Origin: Pseudoalteromonas sp. S2755
GTDB taxonomy: Bacteria; Pseudomonadota; Gammaproteobacteria; Enterobacterales; Alteromonadaceae
Direction of reading: 5' to 3'
NCBI RefSeq assembly: GCF_005886535.1
Contig: NZ_PNDS01000036.1
Coordinates: forward strand, 1-33,090
Length of the DNA stretch: 33,090 nt
The position numbers and the translations under genes are program-made. The notes beneath the pieces were generated by a model. It had not been told where the DNA came from, did no database searches, and was given only the letters and a program-made list of their open reading frames with translations. Shown here one piece after another: positions 16,549 to 24,949 of the stretch (its first letter is position 1; the number at the start of each line of letters is the position of its first letter).

Positions 16549-16660
16549 ATGCGATGATACCCTGCTTCGGACTTCGCCTTAGCCTTAGCCTTACCCAATA
16601 CAATATTTCTTGGATGAGCGCGACATGAAGTCGCACCTACTGAAGTAAGTAGTTCAGGGC
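16549..16660. repeat. Candidate dispersed intergenic repeat
   Basis: This GC-richer block contains a short tandem (TTAGCC TTAGCC TTACCC, about 16581-16598) and two small hairpins, GCGAC-ATGAA-GTCGC and CTACT-GAAGTA-AGTAG. It carries no supportable gene. It resembles intergenic sequence I associate with multiple copies in Pseudoalteromonas genomes, but only one copy is in this window, so the repeat call is inference. Confidence 0.35.
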
Positions 16661-16661
16661 C

Positions 16662-16691
16662 AAAAATGCAAACTCATCGGTCTGCATTTTT
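16662..16691 (-). terminator. Terminator-like hairpin downstream of the 983-aa TonB-dependent receptor
   Basis: AAAAATGCA (16662-16670) and TGCATTTTT (16683-16691) form a perfect 9-bp stem whose A/T ends give a T-run in either direction. It is about 55 bases past the receptor stop. Confidence 0.65.
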
Positions 16692-16724
16692 ATACCAATT
16701 TGCTTAATGAAGTGAAATTGGTAT
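16692..16724. repeat. ATACCAATTT inverted repeat
   Basis: ATACCAATTT (16692-16701) and AAATTGGTAT (16715-16724) are perfect 10-base inverted arms with a 13-base loop, directly adjoining the terminator hairpin. The arm motif TATACCAATTT also appears once near 8787-8796 upstream of lacI. It may belong to a short palindromic repeat family or extend the terminator. Confidence 0.4.
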
Positions 16725-16746
16725 TAGTGAACTGATGCGAAAAAGA

Positions 16747-19698
16747 TCACTCAAAAGTATACCTCACACCAACCGAGTATCTCGGACCGTATTGACGAGC
16801 AAATAAGAATTGCTCTTCATAACGACCATATCCTTGCTCGGTTTCATTGTTTAAGTTAATACCTTCAAAGAACACCGTAAACTGCTCATCAATTTCATAA
16901 TTCACACTGACGTCCCATTGACCGTAAGACTTGGCATATTGCGGTGGTGCATCTGCTGAGCCTTGCGCTTGACCTACCCCGATAAGATAAGCGTCACGCC
17001 ATGCATAGGTTAACTTCACCGATAGCCCGTCTTTTTCGTAAAATGCTTGGAAGTTAGCCGAGTCACTCAACCCCGTCAGCGGTGCTTGCTGCACTAGGCT
17101 TTCACTATCAAACTCAACATCGCCATCAACAAAAGTTGCGTTTACACCAAGGCCAAATCCCGTTTCACCAAATAAGTGCTGTACCGCCACTTCAAAACCA
17201 TCAACCGATTTGCTATCGGTATTTTGTGGCTGACTGATGTTCCATACCATCAATGGATCGTCACTGCTTGGCTCAATTTTACCATCGGCATTACCATGAC
17301 CATTGGCGATCATTTGCGCAAAAATGGCATCACTGGTCGCCTGCTCTCCACGGGCTTCAATGTCTGCAATCGCTTGTTTATACCTTGGACCATTGTAAAT
17401 ATCGTAAAGACCTTCAATGGTGGTTTGCGTGATTGTGGTTTGAATAAAGTTATCGACCTCTTTTTTGAAGTAGCCAAGTGACGCGTAACTTCCTTCGTTG
17501 TAATAATATTCAAGTGAAAAATCTAGGTTGGTCGACTCAAACGGTAATAGATTTGTATTGCCTCGAGAGCCAGTTCTTGCTCCTGGTTTTGGGCTGCCTG
17601 ACAAACTTCTGCCACCAGCGAGATTGCTAAGCGGCGCACGCGACATTGTTTTGCCCCAAGACGCTCGTGCAATTAAATCTTCGGTGATATCAAAACGCAC
17701 ATCGATCATCGGCAATAGAATGTCGTAATCCCCTTCCTGCGTTAAGAAATTGTCATCACCGCCTGCAGCGTATTGCATAATCCATTCAGATGGACTGTCC
17801 CAATTCACTTGCGTTTCCACACGCTGACGCACCACACTTGTCACATCCGTTTGTTCATAACGAAGGCCTGCGTTGATCTGCATAAAGTAGTCAGAGAATT
17901 CAAACTCCCATTTGGATTGCAAGTAGATGCTGTCAGTGGTTTCATCAACTCGACTTTGGCTATCTATGCCATCAAAATAGGCATCCGCCGAGTAGTAGTC
18001 AGCACCGATCACATCTTCTGTAAGATACGCAAGCTGCCTTGCAATCGCTTCATCAAAGTCATAGGTATAGTAATACCCCGGCTGTAAGTCACTACCACCA
18101 CCAGCAAATTGGTCTAGCAAATCACCAGTTTCATGGCGCGTAAACATACTATCTGGGAAAATCTCTTTAAACGAAGGATTAAAACCCGGTCCTCCTCGTA
18201 GACCACTCCACGCTTCATACCCACCAGTTGACTGTTCAGTACGGGCAGCACCAAACTGCACACTCACTAGGCCAATATCAAAACTGTCGTTAAACCAAGT
18301 GGCATCAAGTTGTAACTGCTCGACTGTCGCCTCTCCGGGAGAATGGATAAATTGGCTAAAGTTAGAATCAATTTCACTTGCCATGAGTTCATTCGTGCCA
18401 TTTTTCCAAAGCACATTTGCATGCGGTACTTCGCCCTGCCGATAATCATAAATCTTAGTGAGCAACTGATCTGAGCCTAAGATGATTTGACCGTCACTAC
18501 CCAAGCCTTTATCTGCGCCATTATCGGTTTCGTTTTTTGAGTCGTGATAATCAAGCTCTACATGCCAATTATCGTTAATTTGCCAGTCCAGATTTAATCC
18601 AAGTGAACGCGCCTCGACTTCCGTCGTATTTCTATTTGCAGTGAACGACGCATCATTACCGCCAATATCGGCATAAACCGCGGTGCCATTGGCATCTAAC
18701 TCATAGGCGTTAATGTTACCGCCAAACTCATTCCAAATACCCCACCCCACCGTATTAGAGCCAGTTACGGCAAGGCTTGCCGTGTAATCTAAGGTGGCAA
18801 CAAAACCGTTAGTCGGTGCATATTGAAAGGTAACTTGACCGTTCGTTCTTTCTCGCTCTAGATCTTCGATGCCGTAGTTCATGTCTTTTGGAAAAAAGTA
18901 ATTTCCGACTTTATTACCCTCGGCATCTTCAGCACGGCCATCAATGATTTTAGACGGGTCTAAATCAGGTAGATCAACATTGGCCTGCCAGCCCTGAATA
19001 TTGGCTTGCTGCTTTTGAAAATCACGTTGCTGATGGGAGAAGGAAAATCCAAAACCAAAGGTTTCATCGGCAAAGGTATTACTATAAACCGCGGAAACCT
19101 CAGGTGTAACATCATCTCCCGCTTCGTTAGAGGTATCAACAATCGCCTTTGCTGTTGCGCTAAAGTGTTGCCCTGGGCGTTGTAGTGGCTTAGCCGTGAC
19201 AATGTTGACCAAAGCCCCTAAACCGCCACTTGGTACATCAGCACGCCCGGTTTTATATACCTCAAGCGCACTCACGCCTTCAGCGGCTAGGTTTTCCAAG
19301 TTATACGAGCGAGTATTACCTGTGCCCGGCATTTGACGACCATTTAATGTCACCAAGTTAAAATCAGGCCCAAAACCACGTACGGTAATTTGACTGCCTT
19401 CACCGTTGGCGCGGCTGACCGAAACACCGGTGATCCGCTGTAAAGACTCGGCTAAGTTGGTGTCTGGAAATTTCCCCATTTCCTCTGCCGAAATGGCATC
19501 CATAACCCCCGATGCGGAGCGCTTTAAATCCATTGAACGGATCAAACTTCCGCGGATCCCTTTCACTTCGATCACTTCGACTTTTTCGGCTGCTTGTTGC
19601 TCTTCTGCTTGAGCTATGCTGACCATTCCCGCATTCATCGCTATTGCTAGCGACAACTGAACGGCAAGCTTACTTTTATTGAATTGTTTGTTATTCAT
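16747..19698 (-). CDS. TonB-dependent receptor, probable beta-glucan oligosaccharide importer
   Basis: This outer-membrane receptor is 983 aa. The signal peptide ends near SIAQA-EE (residue 31), followed by a TonB box-like VEVIEVKGIRGSL. The plug shows DLKRSASGVMDAISAEEMGKFPDTNLAESLQRITGVSVSR..GEGSQITVRGFGPDFNLVTLNGRQMP and YKTGRADVPSGGLGALVNIVTAKPL, the hallmark of the carbohydrate-associated receptor class TIGR01782. The large barrel ends in the aromatic GVRYTFE. It lies 70 bases downstream of GH16 on the same strand, so it is probably co-transcribed from the operator-bearing promoter. Laminarin-derived oligosaccharides are the most likely cargo. No SusD partner is present, as usual in gammaproteobacteria. 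Confidence 0.92.
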   Translation of the reverse strand: MNNKQFNKSKLAVQLSLAIAMNAGMVSIAQAEEQQAAEKVEVIEVKGIRGSLIRSMDLKRSASGVMDAISAEEMGKFPDTNLAESLQRITGVSVSRANGEGSQITVRGFGPDFNLVTLNGRQMPGTGNTRSYNLENLAAEGVSALEVYKTGRADVPSGGLGALVNIVTAKPLQRPGQHFSATAKAIVDTSNEAGDDVTPEVSAVYSNTFADETFGFGFSFSHQQRDFQKQQANIQGWQANVDLPDLDPSKIIDGRAEDAEGNKVGNYFFPKDMNYGIEDLERERTNGQVTFQYAPTNGFVATLDYTASLAVTGSNTVGWGIWNEFGGNINAYELDANGTAVYADIGGNDASFTANRNTTEVEARSLGLNLDWQINDNWHVELDYHDSKNETDNGADKGLGSDGQIILGSDQLLTKIYDYRQGEVPHANVLWKNGTNELMASEIDSNFSQFIHSPGEATVEQLQLDATWFNDSFDIGLVSVQFGAARTEQSTGGYEAWSGLRGGPGFNPSFKEIFPDSMFTRHETGDLLDQFAGGGSDLQPGYYYTYDFDEAIARQLAYLTEDVIGADYYSADAYFDGIDSQSRVDETTDSIYLQSKWEFEFSDYFMQINAGLRYEQTDVTSVVRQRVETQVNWDSPSEWIMQYAAGGDDNFLTQEGDYDILLPMIDVRFDITEDLIARASWGKTMSRAPLSNLAGGRSLSGSPKPGARTGSRGNTNLLPFESTNLDFSLEYYYNEGSYASLGYFKKEVDNFIQTTITQTTIEGLYDIYNGPRYKQAIADIEARGEQATSDAIFAQMIANGHGNADGKIEPSSDDPLMVWNISQPQNTDSKSVDGFEVAVQHLFGETGFGLGVNATFVDGDVEFDSESLVQQAPLTGLSDSANFQAFYEKDGLSVKLTYAWRDAYLIGVGQAQGSADAPPQYAKSYGQWDVSVNYEIDEQFTVFFEGINLNNETEQGYGRYEEQFLFARQYGPRYSVGVRYTFE

Positions 19699-19726
19699 GA
19701 CTGCCCTGCGATTCTATTCTTGCTGC

Positions 19727-19761
19727 TGGATCACCGAGTTCAAAGCACTATTGGTGATCCA
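19727..19761 (-). promoter_or_regulatory. Intercistronic hairpin between GH16 and the receptor gene
   Basis: TGGATCACC (19727-19735) and GGTGATCCA (19753-19761) form a perfect 9-bp stem with a 17-base loop in the 70-base gap. There is no T-run after it on the minus strand, so it is more likely an mRNA-stabilising or partial-attenuation structure than a full terminator. Confidence 0.5.
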
Positions 19762-19768
19762 CACTGGC

Positions 19769-21330
19769 TTATTGACTGATGATTTCAACATTGTCTATGC
19801 GGTAAACGGCGCCTTCGCCCATTCCCCAACTGGGGAATACCATCAAGACATCAATGGCGCTAATATCGAGTCCTGCATCGTACAAAGCTTGAAGTGGAAA
19901 CGTATACGTTTGCCATTTTCCAACTTCTGGAGCTTGACCTTCAGCGCTTTGGTTTAGAGCAAGCTCTACCGCCGCACTAGCATCATTTGACTTAATTTTA
20001 AACAGCCATTGAGCGTCGATATTTGCAGGTGCTGAAGTCACCTTCATATCAAACTTAACTACGCCAGTTTCTAGTAAATGGGAAGCATCATAATAGACAT
20101 CGTCATCCGCTAAAAACCCCATCACGGTTGGGGTTGCACCAATAACAAATTGCGCAACTTGACCATGGGCTGCATCTTCGTCGACTTCGATTGTGGGTGT
20201 AGAGCCACCACAGCAATCCCAAATTGACCACTGCTCAGCAGCTTGATCTTTGAATAAGCTTAGACCGCCACTTTCCTTGTCACCGTCAGGATGAAAGATT
20301 TTTGCGTTATCAACACGATAAACCGCACCGCGACCTGAGCCCCAAGCTGGGAAAATCATCACCACATCAATTGCACTTGGATCAAGACCAGCCTGAGCCA
20401 AAGCTTCAATTGAGAAAGTATAGGTTTGCCATTCACCGGCCTGTGGCGCTGCACCTTCTTGTGATTCAGATAGTGGTAACTCAACCGCACTGGCGGCATT
20501 GTCAGACTCAATTTTAAGTAGCCAAGGGGCATCAGGTGTTGACGGTAGGCTCATGACTTTCATCTCAAACTGTACTACGCCACCTGCTAAAATTGCAGTT
20601 GCATCAAACGGCTTTCCAGCTCCGCCCACTTCTGTTCGAGACGAAAACCCCATTACCGTTGGTGTGTCACCAATCGTAAATTCAGCAGCAATACCATGCG
20701 TCGCATCGTCAGAGACTTCAGTCGGTGTCGAGCCACCACAACAATCCCAAAGCGGCCACTCAGCATTAATGGCATTTTCAAATAAGGTCAACGAAGGTAA
20801 GTTTGTATCCTGTGCAATCTCAACCTTATCAACACGATAGATAGCACCATTTCCGGCACCCCATGCTGGGAAGATCATCACTACATCAATGGCTGACACA
20901 TCAAGTCCTGCATCAGCCAACTGCTGTAGTGGGAAGGTATAAGTTTGCCACGAGCCTGCGGCTGGTGATTGTCCTTCAACGCTTGCAAAAAGATCGAGTT
21001 CAGCAGCGCTAGAAGCACCTTGGCTTTCAACTTTAAATTTCCATGCTGCGCTTGGGTCTGAAGGCATTTGTGTCACTTGCATATCGAACCGAATATAGCC
21101 TGCTTCTAGCATACTCGTTGCATCAAATGGCGAGGCTTTACCGCTTGGATCTGTGATAAATTCGGCACGGCTGGTAAAGCCATTTACGGTTGGCGTCTCA
21201 CCAACCACAAACTCAACAACATTGCCACGGCTTTCGTCTGCAACCAATGCAGGCGTAGAGCCACCACAACAATCCCAAGCTGGCCAGTTAACGTTAAAAT
21301 TATCATCAAAGATGGTTAGGTTTTTAGCGG
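19769..21330 (-). repeat. Three tandem homologous modules in the GH16 C-terminus
   Basis: The Cys-Cys pair of successive modules is spaced exactly 176 residues apart (385, 561, 737). The modules share WDCCGGSTP, WQTYTF, SAIDV.M.FP.WG and Y RVDN motifs. The first two are the closest pair at DNA level in the SAIDVVMIFPAWG region, and the third has diverged, lacking the SR after GF. Confidence 0.85.
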
Positions 21331-22423
21331 TACCCGAAGAAGGTGGCGACGGAATAGGTGCTTCGCCTTCGACTAACGCATCCTCAAGGTCGTCGTAGCC
21401 TGGGCGCACCGTTTCACATCCTTTGCCCGTTTCAGGGTTAGAGCCGCATTCATACACTCTGACATAGTCAACCACAAACGATTGTCCGTTCACAAAGGCG
21501 TCCGAGTCGATACCTTTATTATTAACGTTTTCTGGCCAATCACCGCCAACGGCAAGGTTTAAGATAAGATGAAACTGTTGATCAAAAGGCGCACTATCCC
21601 AATGAGTAACCAGCTCGCCAGAGCCTTGCTCGTAGTATTCAGCAAACCATCCACGGTGTTTTAAACCAACCGCTTCTTGCTTTGAGTTGTAACGAACCTC
21701 CGATTGACGTTGCGTGGCATAGAGATAACCATCAACGTACCAACGGATCTCACCTTCTTGCCACTCCACAGCATAGGTATGGAAGTCATCGGCTGGATTT
21801 ACACCATCAGGTATGGCGTATGCTTTACCGGTGTGAACATTATTAGGCCAATCACGGCCGTAATGAAGCGTGCCATGCACGTTAGATTCAACCGAGCCGT
21901 CTTCATTAGCGACCTTGAGGTTTACCGCTTCCATGATGTCTATTTCACCAGACTTGGGCCAGCCACCGTAAACCTCATCCGTAGGCAACATCCAAAACGC
22001 CGGCCAGCTGCCTTGCCCGCTTGGTAGCTTGGCCCGCATTTCGAATCTGCCATACTTAAAATCAGCTTTATATTTGGTGTTCAATCTTGCCGAGGTATAC
22101 GGCAGTTGTGCGCCTGCTTGCGCAGGGGTAGCGACAATATTCAGCATGCCATCGGCAATAAACGCGTTCTGTTCACTGTCGGTGTAACACTGTTTTTCAT
22201 TGTTGCCACCGCCGTCGCAATTTACCTCGTGCGTCCACTTAGATGTGTCTATCGCATCGCTATCAAATTCATCGCTCCACACTAGCGTCCAGTCTGAAAC
22301 CGGCGCTGTGGTATCAACGGATTTATAATTAGTTTCTGTCTCGGCGCTTCCGCCACATCCCGCTATGATAGCCACAGAGATTGCGGTACATAGCCTTGTT
22401 AATTTTCTTGCTGCAATTTTCAT
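19769..22423 (-). CDS. GH16 endo-beta-1,3-glucanase (laminarinase) lipoprotein with three C-terminal WDCCGGSTP modules
   Basis: This endo-acting beta-glucanase is 884 aa. The lipoprotein signal ends IIAGC with lipidated C23, consistent with display at the outer membrane. The GH16 domain spans about 45-326, with catalytic E160 and E165 and D162 in GEIDIMEA; WSDEFDS, GRFEMRAKLPSGQGSWPAFWMLP and VDYVRVYE are family landmarks of laminarinases. After a Pro/Ser linker (about 350-366) come three homologous modules of about 165-175 aa, each with WDCCGGSTP (C385-C386, C561-C562, C737-C738), a TPTV.GF segment, WQTYTFPLQ.L..AGLD and a VYRVDNVEI-like end. These are probably carbohydrate-binding beta-sandwiches; I cannot assign a CBM family. 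It is the first gene of an operon with the receptor and has two LacI-type operators upstream. Confidence 0.93.
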   Translation of the reverse strand: MKIAARKLTRLCTAISVAIIAGCGGSAETETNYKSVDTTAPVSDWTLVWSDEFDSDAIDTSKWTHEVNCDGGGNNEKQCYTDSEQNAFIADGMLNIVATPAQAGAQLPYTSARLNTKYKADFKYGRFEMRAKLPSGQGSWPAFWMLPTDEVYGGWPKSGEIDIMEAVNLKVANEDGSVESNVHGTLHYGRDWPNNVHTGKAYAIPDGVNPADDFHTYAVEWQEGEIRWYVDGYLYATQRQSEVRYNSKQEAVGLKHRGWFAEYYEQGSGELVTHWDSAPFDQQFHLILNLAVGGDWPENVNNKGIDSDAFVNGQSFVVDYVRVYECGSNPETGKGCETVRPGYDDLEDALVEGEAPIPSPPSSGTAKNLTIFDDNFNVNWPAWDCCGGSTPALVADESRGNVVEFVVGETPTVNGFTSRAEFITDPSGKASPFDATSMLEAGYIRFDMQVTQMPSDPSAAWKFKVESQGASSAAELDLFASVEGQSPAAGSWQTYTFPLQQLADAGLDVSAIDVVMIFPAWGAGNGAIYRVDKVEIAQDTNLPSLTLFENAINAEWPLWDCCGGSTPTEVSDDATHGIAAEFTIGDTPTVMGFSSRTEVGGAGKPFDATAILAGGVVQFEMKVMSLPSTPDAPWLLKIESDNAASAVELPLSESQEGAAPQAGEWQTYTFSIEALAQAGLDPSAIDVVMIFPAWGSGRGAVYRVDNAKIFHPDGDKESGGLSLFKDQAAEQWSIWDCCGGSTPTIEVDEDAAHGQVAQFVIGATPTVMGFLADDDVYYDASHLLETGVVKFDMKVTSAPANIDAQWLFKIKSNDASAAVELALNQSAEGQAPEVGKWQTYTFPLQALYDAGLDISAIDVLMVFPSWGMGEGAVYRIDNVEIISQ

Positions 22424-22583
22424 CAGTTACCCCGATGCAAAACGTCGTTGTCAAATGGTTGAATACTAAGAACTTTATTATTTAACCTGAGGCTTAGATA
22501 AGCCGTCGATTAACTCATCGTTTCTCAGAGCAGGTTATTTAGCTATACGCTGGAAGACTACTCAGCGCGTTCCTAGCAACAAA

Positions 22584-22597
22584 TGTAAGCGCTTACA
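22584..22597 (-). promoter_or_regulatory. LacI-type operator, perfect palindrome (GH16)
   Basis: TGTAAGCGCTTACA is a perfect 14-base palindrome, the best example of the operator in this window. It lies within the transcribed leader, about 160 bases upstream of the GH16 start and 41 bp from the second site, about four helical turns. Confidence 0.85.
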
Positions 22598-22624
22598 AGC
22601 GAAGCTAAAAAAACACACACAAAA

Positions 22625-22638
22625 TGTAAGCGCTTTCA
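22625..22638 (-). promoter_or_regulatory. LacI-type operator over the GH16 transcription start
   Basis: The plus strand reads TGTAAGCGCTTTCA, identical over 18 bases of context to the site at 10283-10296. It begins two bases downstream of the -10 of the predicted GH16 promoter, a classical repressor position. Confidence 0.83.
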
Positions 22639-22640
22639 CA

Positions 22641-22669
22641 AAAGTAAACTAAGTTAATTTATTCGTCAA
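22641..22669 (-). promoter_or_regulatory. Predicted GH16 operon promoter
   Basis: On the minus strand, TTGACG (22664-22669) and TACTTT (22641-22646) are separated by exactly 17 bases. The -35 is good and the -10 poor. The position directly upstream of the operator supports it. Confidence 0.45.
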
Positions 22670-22891
22670 TATTAAATTGTCATAAGGTGAAAATCTGCAT
22701 GGTATAAATACAGACTAAACAGCTCAGTAGCATCTCATAAAACCGCAGCAGAAAAAGCTGTAAAGGGGCTTTACGTGTTTACGCAATTGTTACGTCAAGA
22801 TAAATCATACGCTTTAGCTTGGTTGACAATACCGCTAAATTCACTGAGATTATTGAACCTGAGCTTGAGAGCAAAAGATTAGGGTCACGTT

Positions 22892-23365
22892 ATGAAATCA
22901 TATTTCCTTTTAGTTGCAGCAGCTGGTGTTCTGAGTGGTTGCATGACCACCAAGCCAAGCAGTAACCAGCGCCTCTGTGAAACGACACTACACAATTACA
23001 TAAAATATCGAGATTCGGGTTCAGCACAAGCATACCAAAGTGTTTTTACACAGGATGCAACATTTAGTATCCCAGCACTCAATATCAATATTACTGGTGC
23101 TGAAGAAATAACAATAAGGCAGCAACAAGCCATAAAAACAACAAAGAGTATGCACATGATAACCAGTGCCGATATTCAACCTATCGAGGCAAATAAGTTT
23201 ATTGCTAACAGCTACTTTGTTCTTTATCAGCAGCCAAAATCTCAATCAGATGCCCCAATCTCCGTATTTAACGGTGTGTATGAAGACGAGCTTAAAGTAA
23301 TCGATGGCCGATGCTTAATCAATCACCGCCTTGTTAACGTGATCAAAAAAGAGACTTGGCATTAG
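22892..23365 (+). CDS. NTF2-like (SnoaL-type) lipoprotein
   Basis: The product is 157 aa from ATG 22892 with AGGG upstream. The lipobox LSGC gives lipidated C17. The mature part has the NTF2-like order: helices with NYIKYRDSGSAQAYQSVFTQDATFSIPALNINITGAEEI, then a curved sheet ending YFVLYQ...FNGVYEDELKVIDGRCLINHRLVNVI. Such domains are small binding or isomerase/dehydratase-like folds, and no substrate can be assigned. It lies upstream of an AraC regulator with an 83-base gap before the latter's ribosome site. Confidence 0.7.
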   Translation: MKSYFLLVAAAGVLSGCMTTKPSSNQRLCETTLHNYIKYRDSGSAQAYQSVFTQDATFSIPALNINITGAEEITIRQQQAIKTTKSMHMITSADIQPIEANKFIANSYFVLYQQPKSQSDAPISVFNGVYEDELKVIDGRCLINHRLVNVIKKETWH

Positions 23366-23463
23366 GCGTTATTAACCCAGTTATTGTTTGTCGCATTGTG
23401 CAATTTTGTACAAGACTTTTTGAGTGAAGACAGATACGCTTTTCATCAATGGGGGAGAGAATT

Positions 23464-24264
23464 ATGCAACACTCAAAGTTTAGTTTTCATCGTGAACTCG
23501 GTGGCCTAGAAGTACTACACAACATTGATAAGCAGGAAGACTTTGGTAGACATAGCCACAGCGGCTATACGCTTGCCTTAGTGGATAGTGGTGCACAGCG
23601 ATTCTACCGCAGTGGCGGTGAACACTTAGCGAGTCAGCATAGTGTCATTTTGATTAATGCAGAGCAGGTGCACGACTGCAGAAAGGCGTCAAACGGTAAG
23701 TCTTCGTACCGTTCACTCTACCCAACACCTGAACTATTTAATCAGCTTCTTGGTGATGGCAAGGCAATAGCTCCTTTTTTCCATGATGCAGTGGTACACG
23801 ACCGAGCGCTTGCGGCACTCATGGACACCACTTTTAACGTCTTAGAATGTGATACCAGCGTGCTTGAAAAGCAGTCTCAGCTTATTACTCTGCTATCTTA
23901 TTTAAGCAATAGGCAAGGCAAAGTCACATTCGATACAAAAACCCCTTCGGTGAAGCAACGAATTACCACTGCACGCCATTTTCTTTTGGATAATTTATTT
24001 GAAGATGTATCACTCGACTCCTTAGCGAGCCTTGTCGGCATGAGTCCCTTTTACTTTATTCGCGTGTTTAAGGCCCACACCGGCCTCACTCCCCATGCCT
24101 TTCAAATACAACACCGGCTTAATCATGCCAAGGCATTACTGCGCAGTGGCAAAAGTGTCTCCCATGCAGCATTAAGCGTAGGCTTTTATGACCAAAGCCA
24201 CTTCAACCGTCATTTTAAAAAGAATATGGGGATCACTCCCAGTCAATATAGCAAGGCTTGTTAA
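23464..24264 (+). CDS. AraC family transcriptional regulator, probable regulator of azlCD
   Basis: The product is 266 aa from ATG 23464, chosen because GGGGGAGAG lies just upstream; an ATG five codons earlier sits before that ribosome site. Residues about 1-150 form a cupin-type sensor (HSHSGYTLALVDSGAQRFYRSG, VILINAEQVHDC). Residues about 165-266 contain two helix-turn-helix motifs (VSLDSLASLVGMSPFYFIRVFKAHTGLTPHAFQI and SVSHAALSVGFYDQSHFNRHFKKNMGITPSQY). azlC starts two bases after its stop codon. Linked AraC-AzlC-AzlD sets are common, so it probably activates the exporter in response to a small effector such as an amino acid. Confidence 0.93.
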   Translation: MQHSKFSFHRELGGLEVLHNIDKQEDFGRHSHSGYTLALVDSGAQRFYRSGGEHLASQHSVILINAEQVHDCRKASNGKSSYRSLYPTPELFNQLLGDGKAIAPFFHDAVVHDRALAALMDTTFNVLECDTSVLEKQSQLITLLSYLSNRQGKVTFDTKTPSVKQRITTARHFLLDNLFEDVSLDSLASLVGMSPFYFIRVFKAHTGLTPHAFQIQHRLNHAKALLRSGKSVSHAALSVGFYDQSHFNRHFKKNMGITPSQYSKAC

Positions 24265-24265
24265 T

Positions 24266-24949
24266 ATGAAAGTCGCAGTATGCAAAGGCTTTTGGGATAT
24301 GTTGCCATTAAATCTCGCCGTACTTCCTTGGGGGATATTGTGTGGCTCCCTTGCTGTACAAAACGGCTTTACGCCGCTCGAGGCACAGTTAATGTCGTTA
24401 CTGGTTTTTGCAGGCTCGGCGCAGTTAGTGGCAATAGAGCTTATTGCCAAAGACACGGCGCTTATCACCTTGCTTGCGACTACCTTTATCATTAGCGCGA
24501 GACATTTACTCTATGGCCTTGCTATCCGCAACAAAATGATAGATAAGCCCCTTAAATGGCGTGGCCCGATTGCGTTTTTTCTCACTGACGAATTGTTTGC
24601 ATTTTCCCATCACCATCGTGCCTATCAAGGCAAACTTCGGCTCGTGTATGCGCTCATCGCAGGTGGTAGCTTTTATGTTGCATGGAATCTGTGGACGCTC
24701 ATAGGTATTGTCGCAGGTCAGTTTTTGCCTGATTTGACAAACCTTGGCTTAGACTTCGCGATTGCGGCAATATTTATTGCTTTAGTGGTCCCGAGTATTA
24801 ACGCATTACCCGTGCTATGTGCTTGTTTAACGTCGGCCGTAACTATCCTAGTGTTCAAACTGATCCATTTTGAATTTGGCTTAATCGCCTCAGCACTGCT
24901 CGGAATGTCGGTGGGATATGTGCTACAAAGTAAAAAGGAGCGTGTATGA
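24266..24949 (+). CDS. azlC: AzlC family branched-chain amino acid exporter, large subunit
   Basis: The product is 227 aa from ATG 24266, one base after the AraC stop; an upstream in-frame ATG at 24188 lies inside the AraC gene and is unlikely. Family features are GFWDMLPLNLAVLPWGILCG..AVQNGFTPLEAQLMSLLVFAGSAQLVA, SARHLLYG in the third helix, and FFLTDELFAFS. With AzlD it forms an inner-membrane exporter of branched-chain or similar amino acids (YgaZH type). The last four bases ATGA are shared with azlD, indicating translational coupling. Confidence 0.93.
   Translation: MKVAVCKGFWDMLPLNLAVLPWGILCGSLAVQNGFTPLEAQLMSLLVFAGSAQLVAIELIAKDTALITLLATTFIISARHLLYGLAIRNKMIDKPLKWRGPIAFFLTDELFAFSHHHRAYQGKLRLVYALIAGGSFYVAWNLWTLIGIVAGQFLPDLTNLGLDFAIAAIFIALVVPSINALPVLCACLTSAVTILVFKLIHFEFGLIASALLGMSVGYVLQSKKERV

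Larger units (their letters stand above)
22424..22891. other. 468-base regulatory intergenic region between GH16 and the NTF2-like lipoprotein
   Basis: This gene-free stretch separates two divergent genes. Its left half carries the GH16 promoter and two LacI-type operators. Its right half holds a GTAAAG-GGG-CTTTAC hairpin (22760-22774) and a TTGACA at 22823-22828 that may be a -35 for the lipoprotein gene, with no convincing -10. I see no small gene in it. Confidence 0.6.

Noticed and set aside
24188..24265. Upstream in-frame start for azlC
   Set aside because: It lies within the AraC coding sequence and adds residues absent from the family's usual N-terminus.
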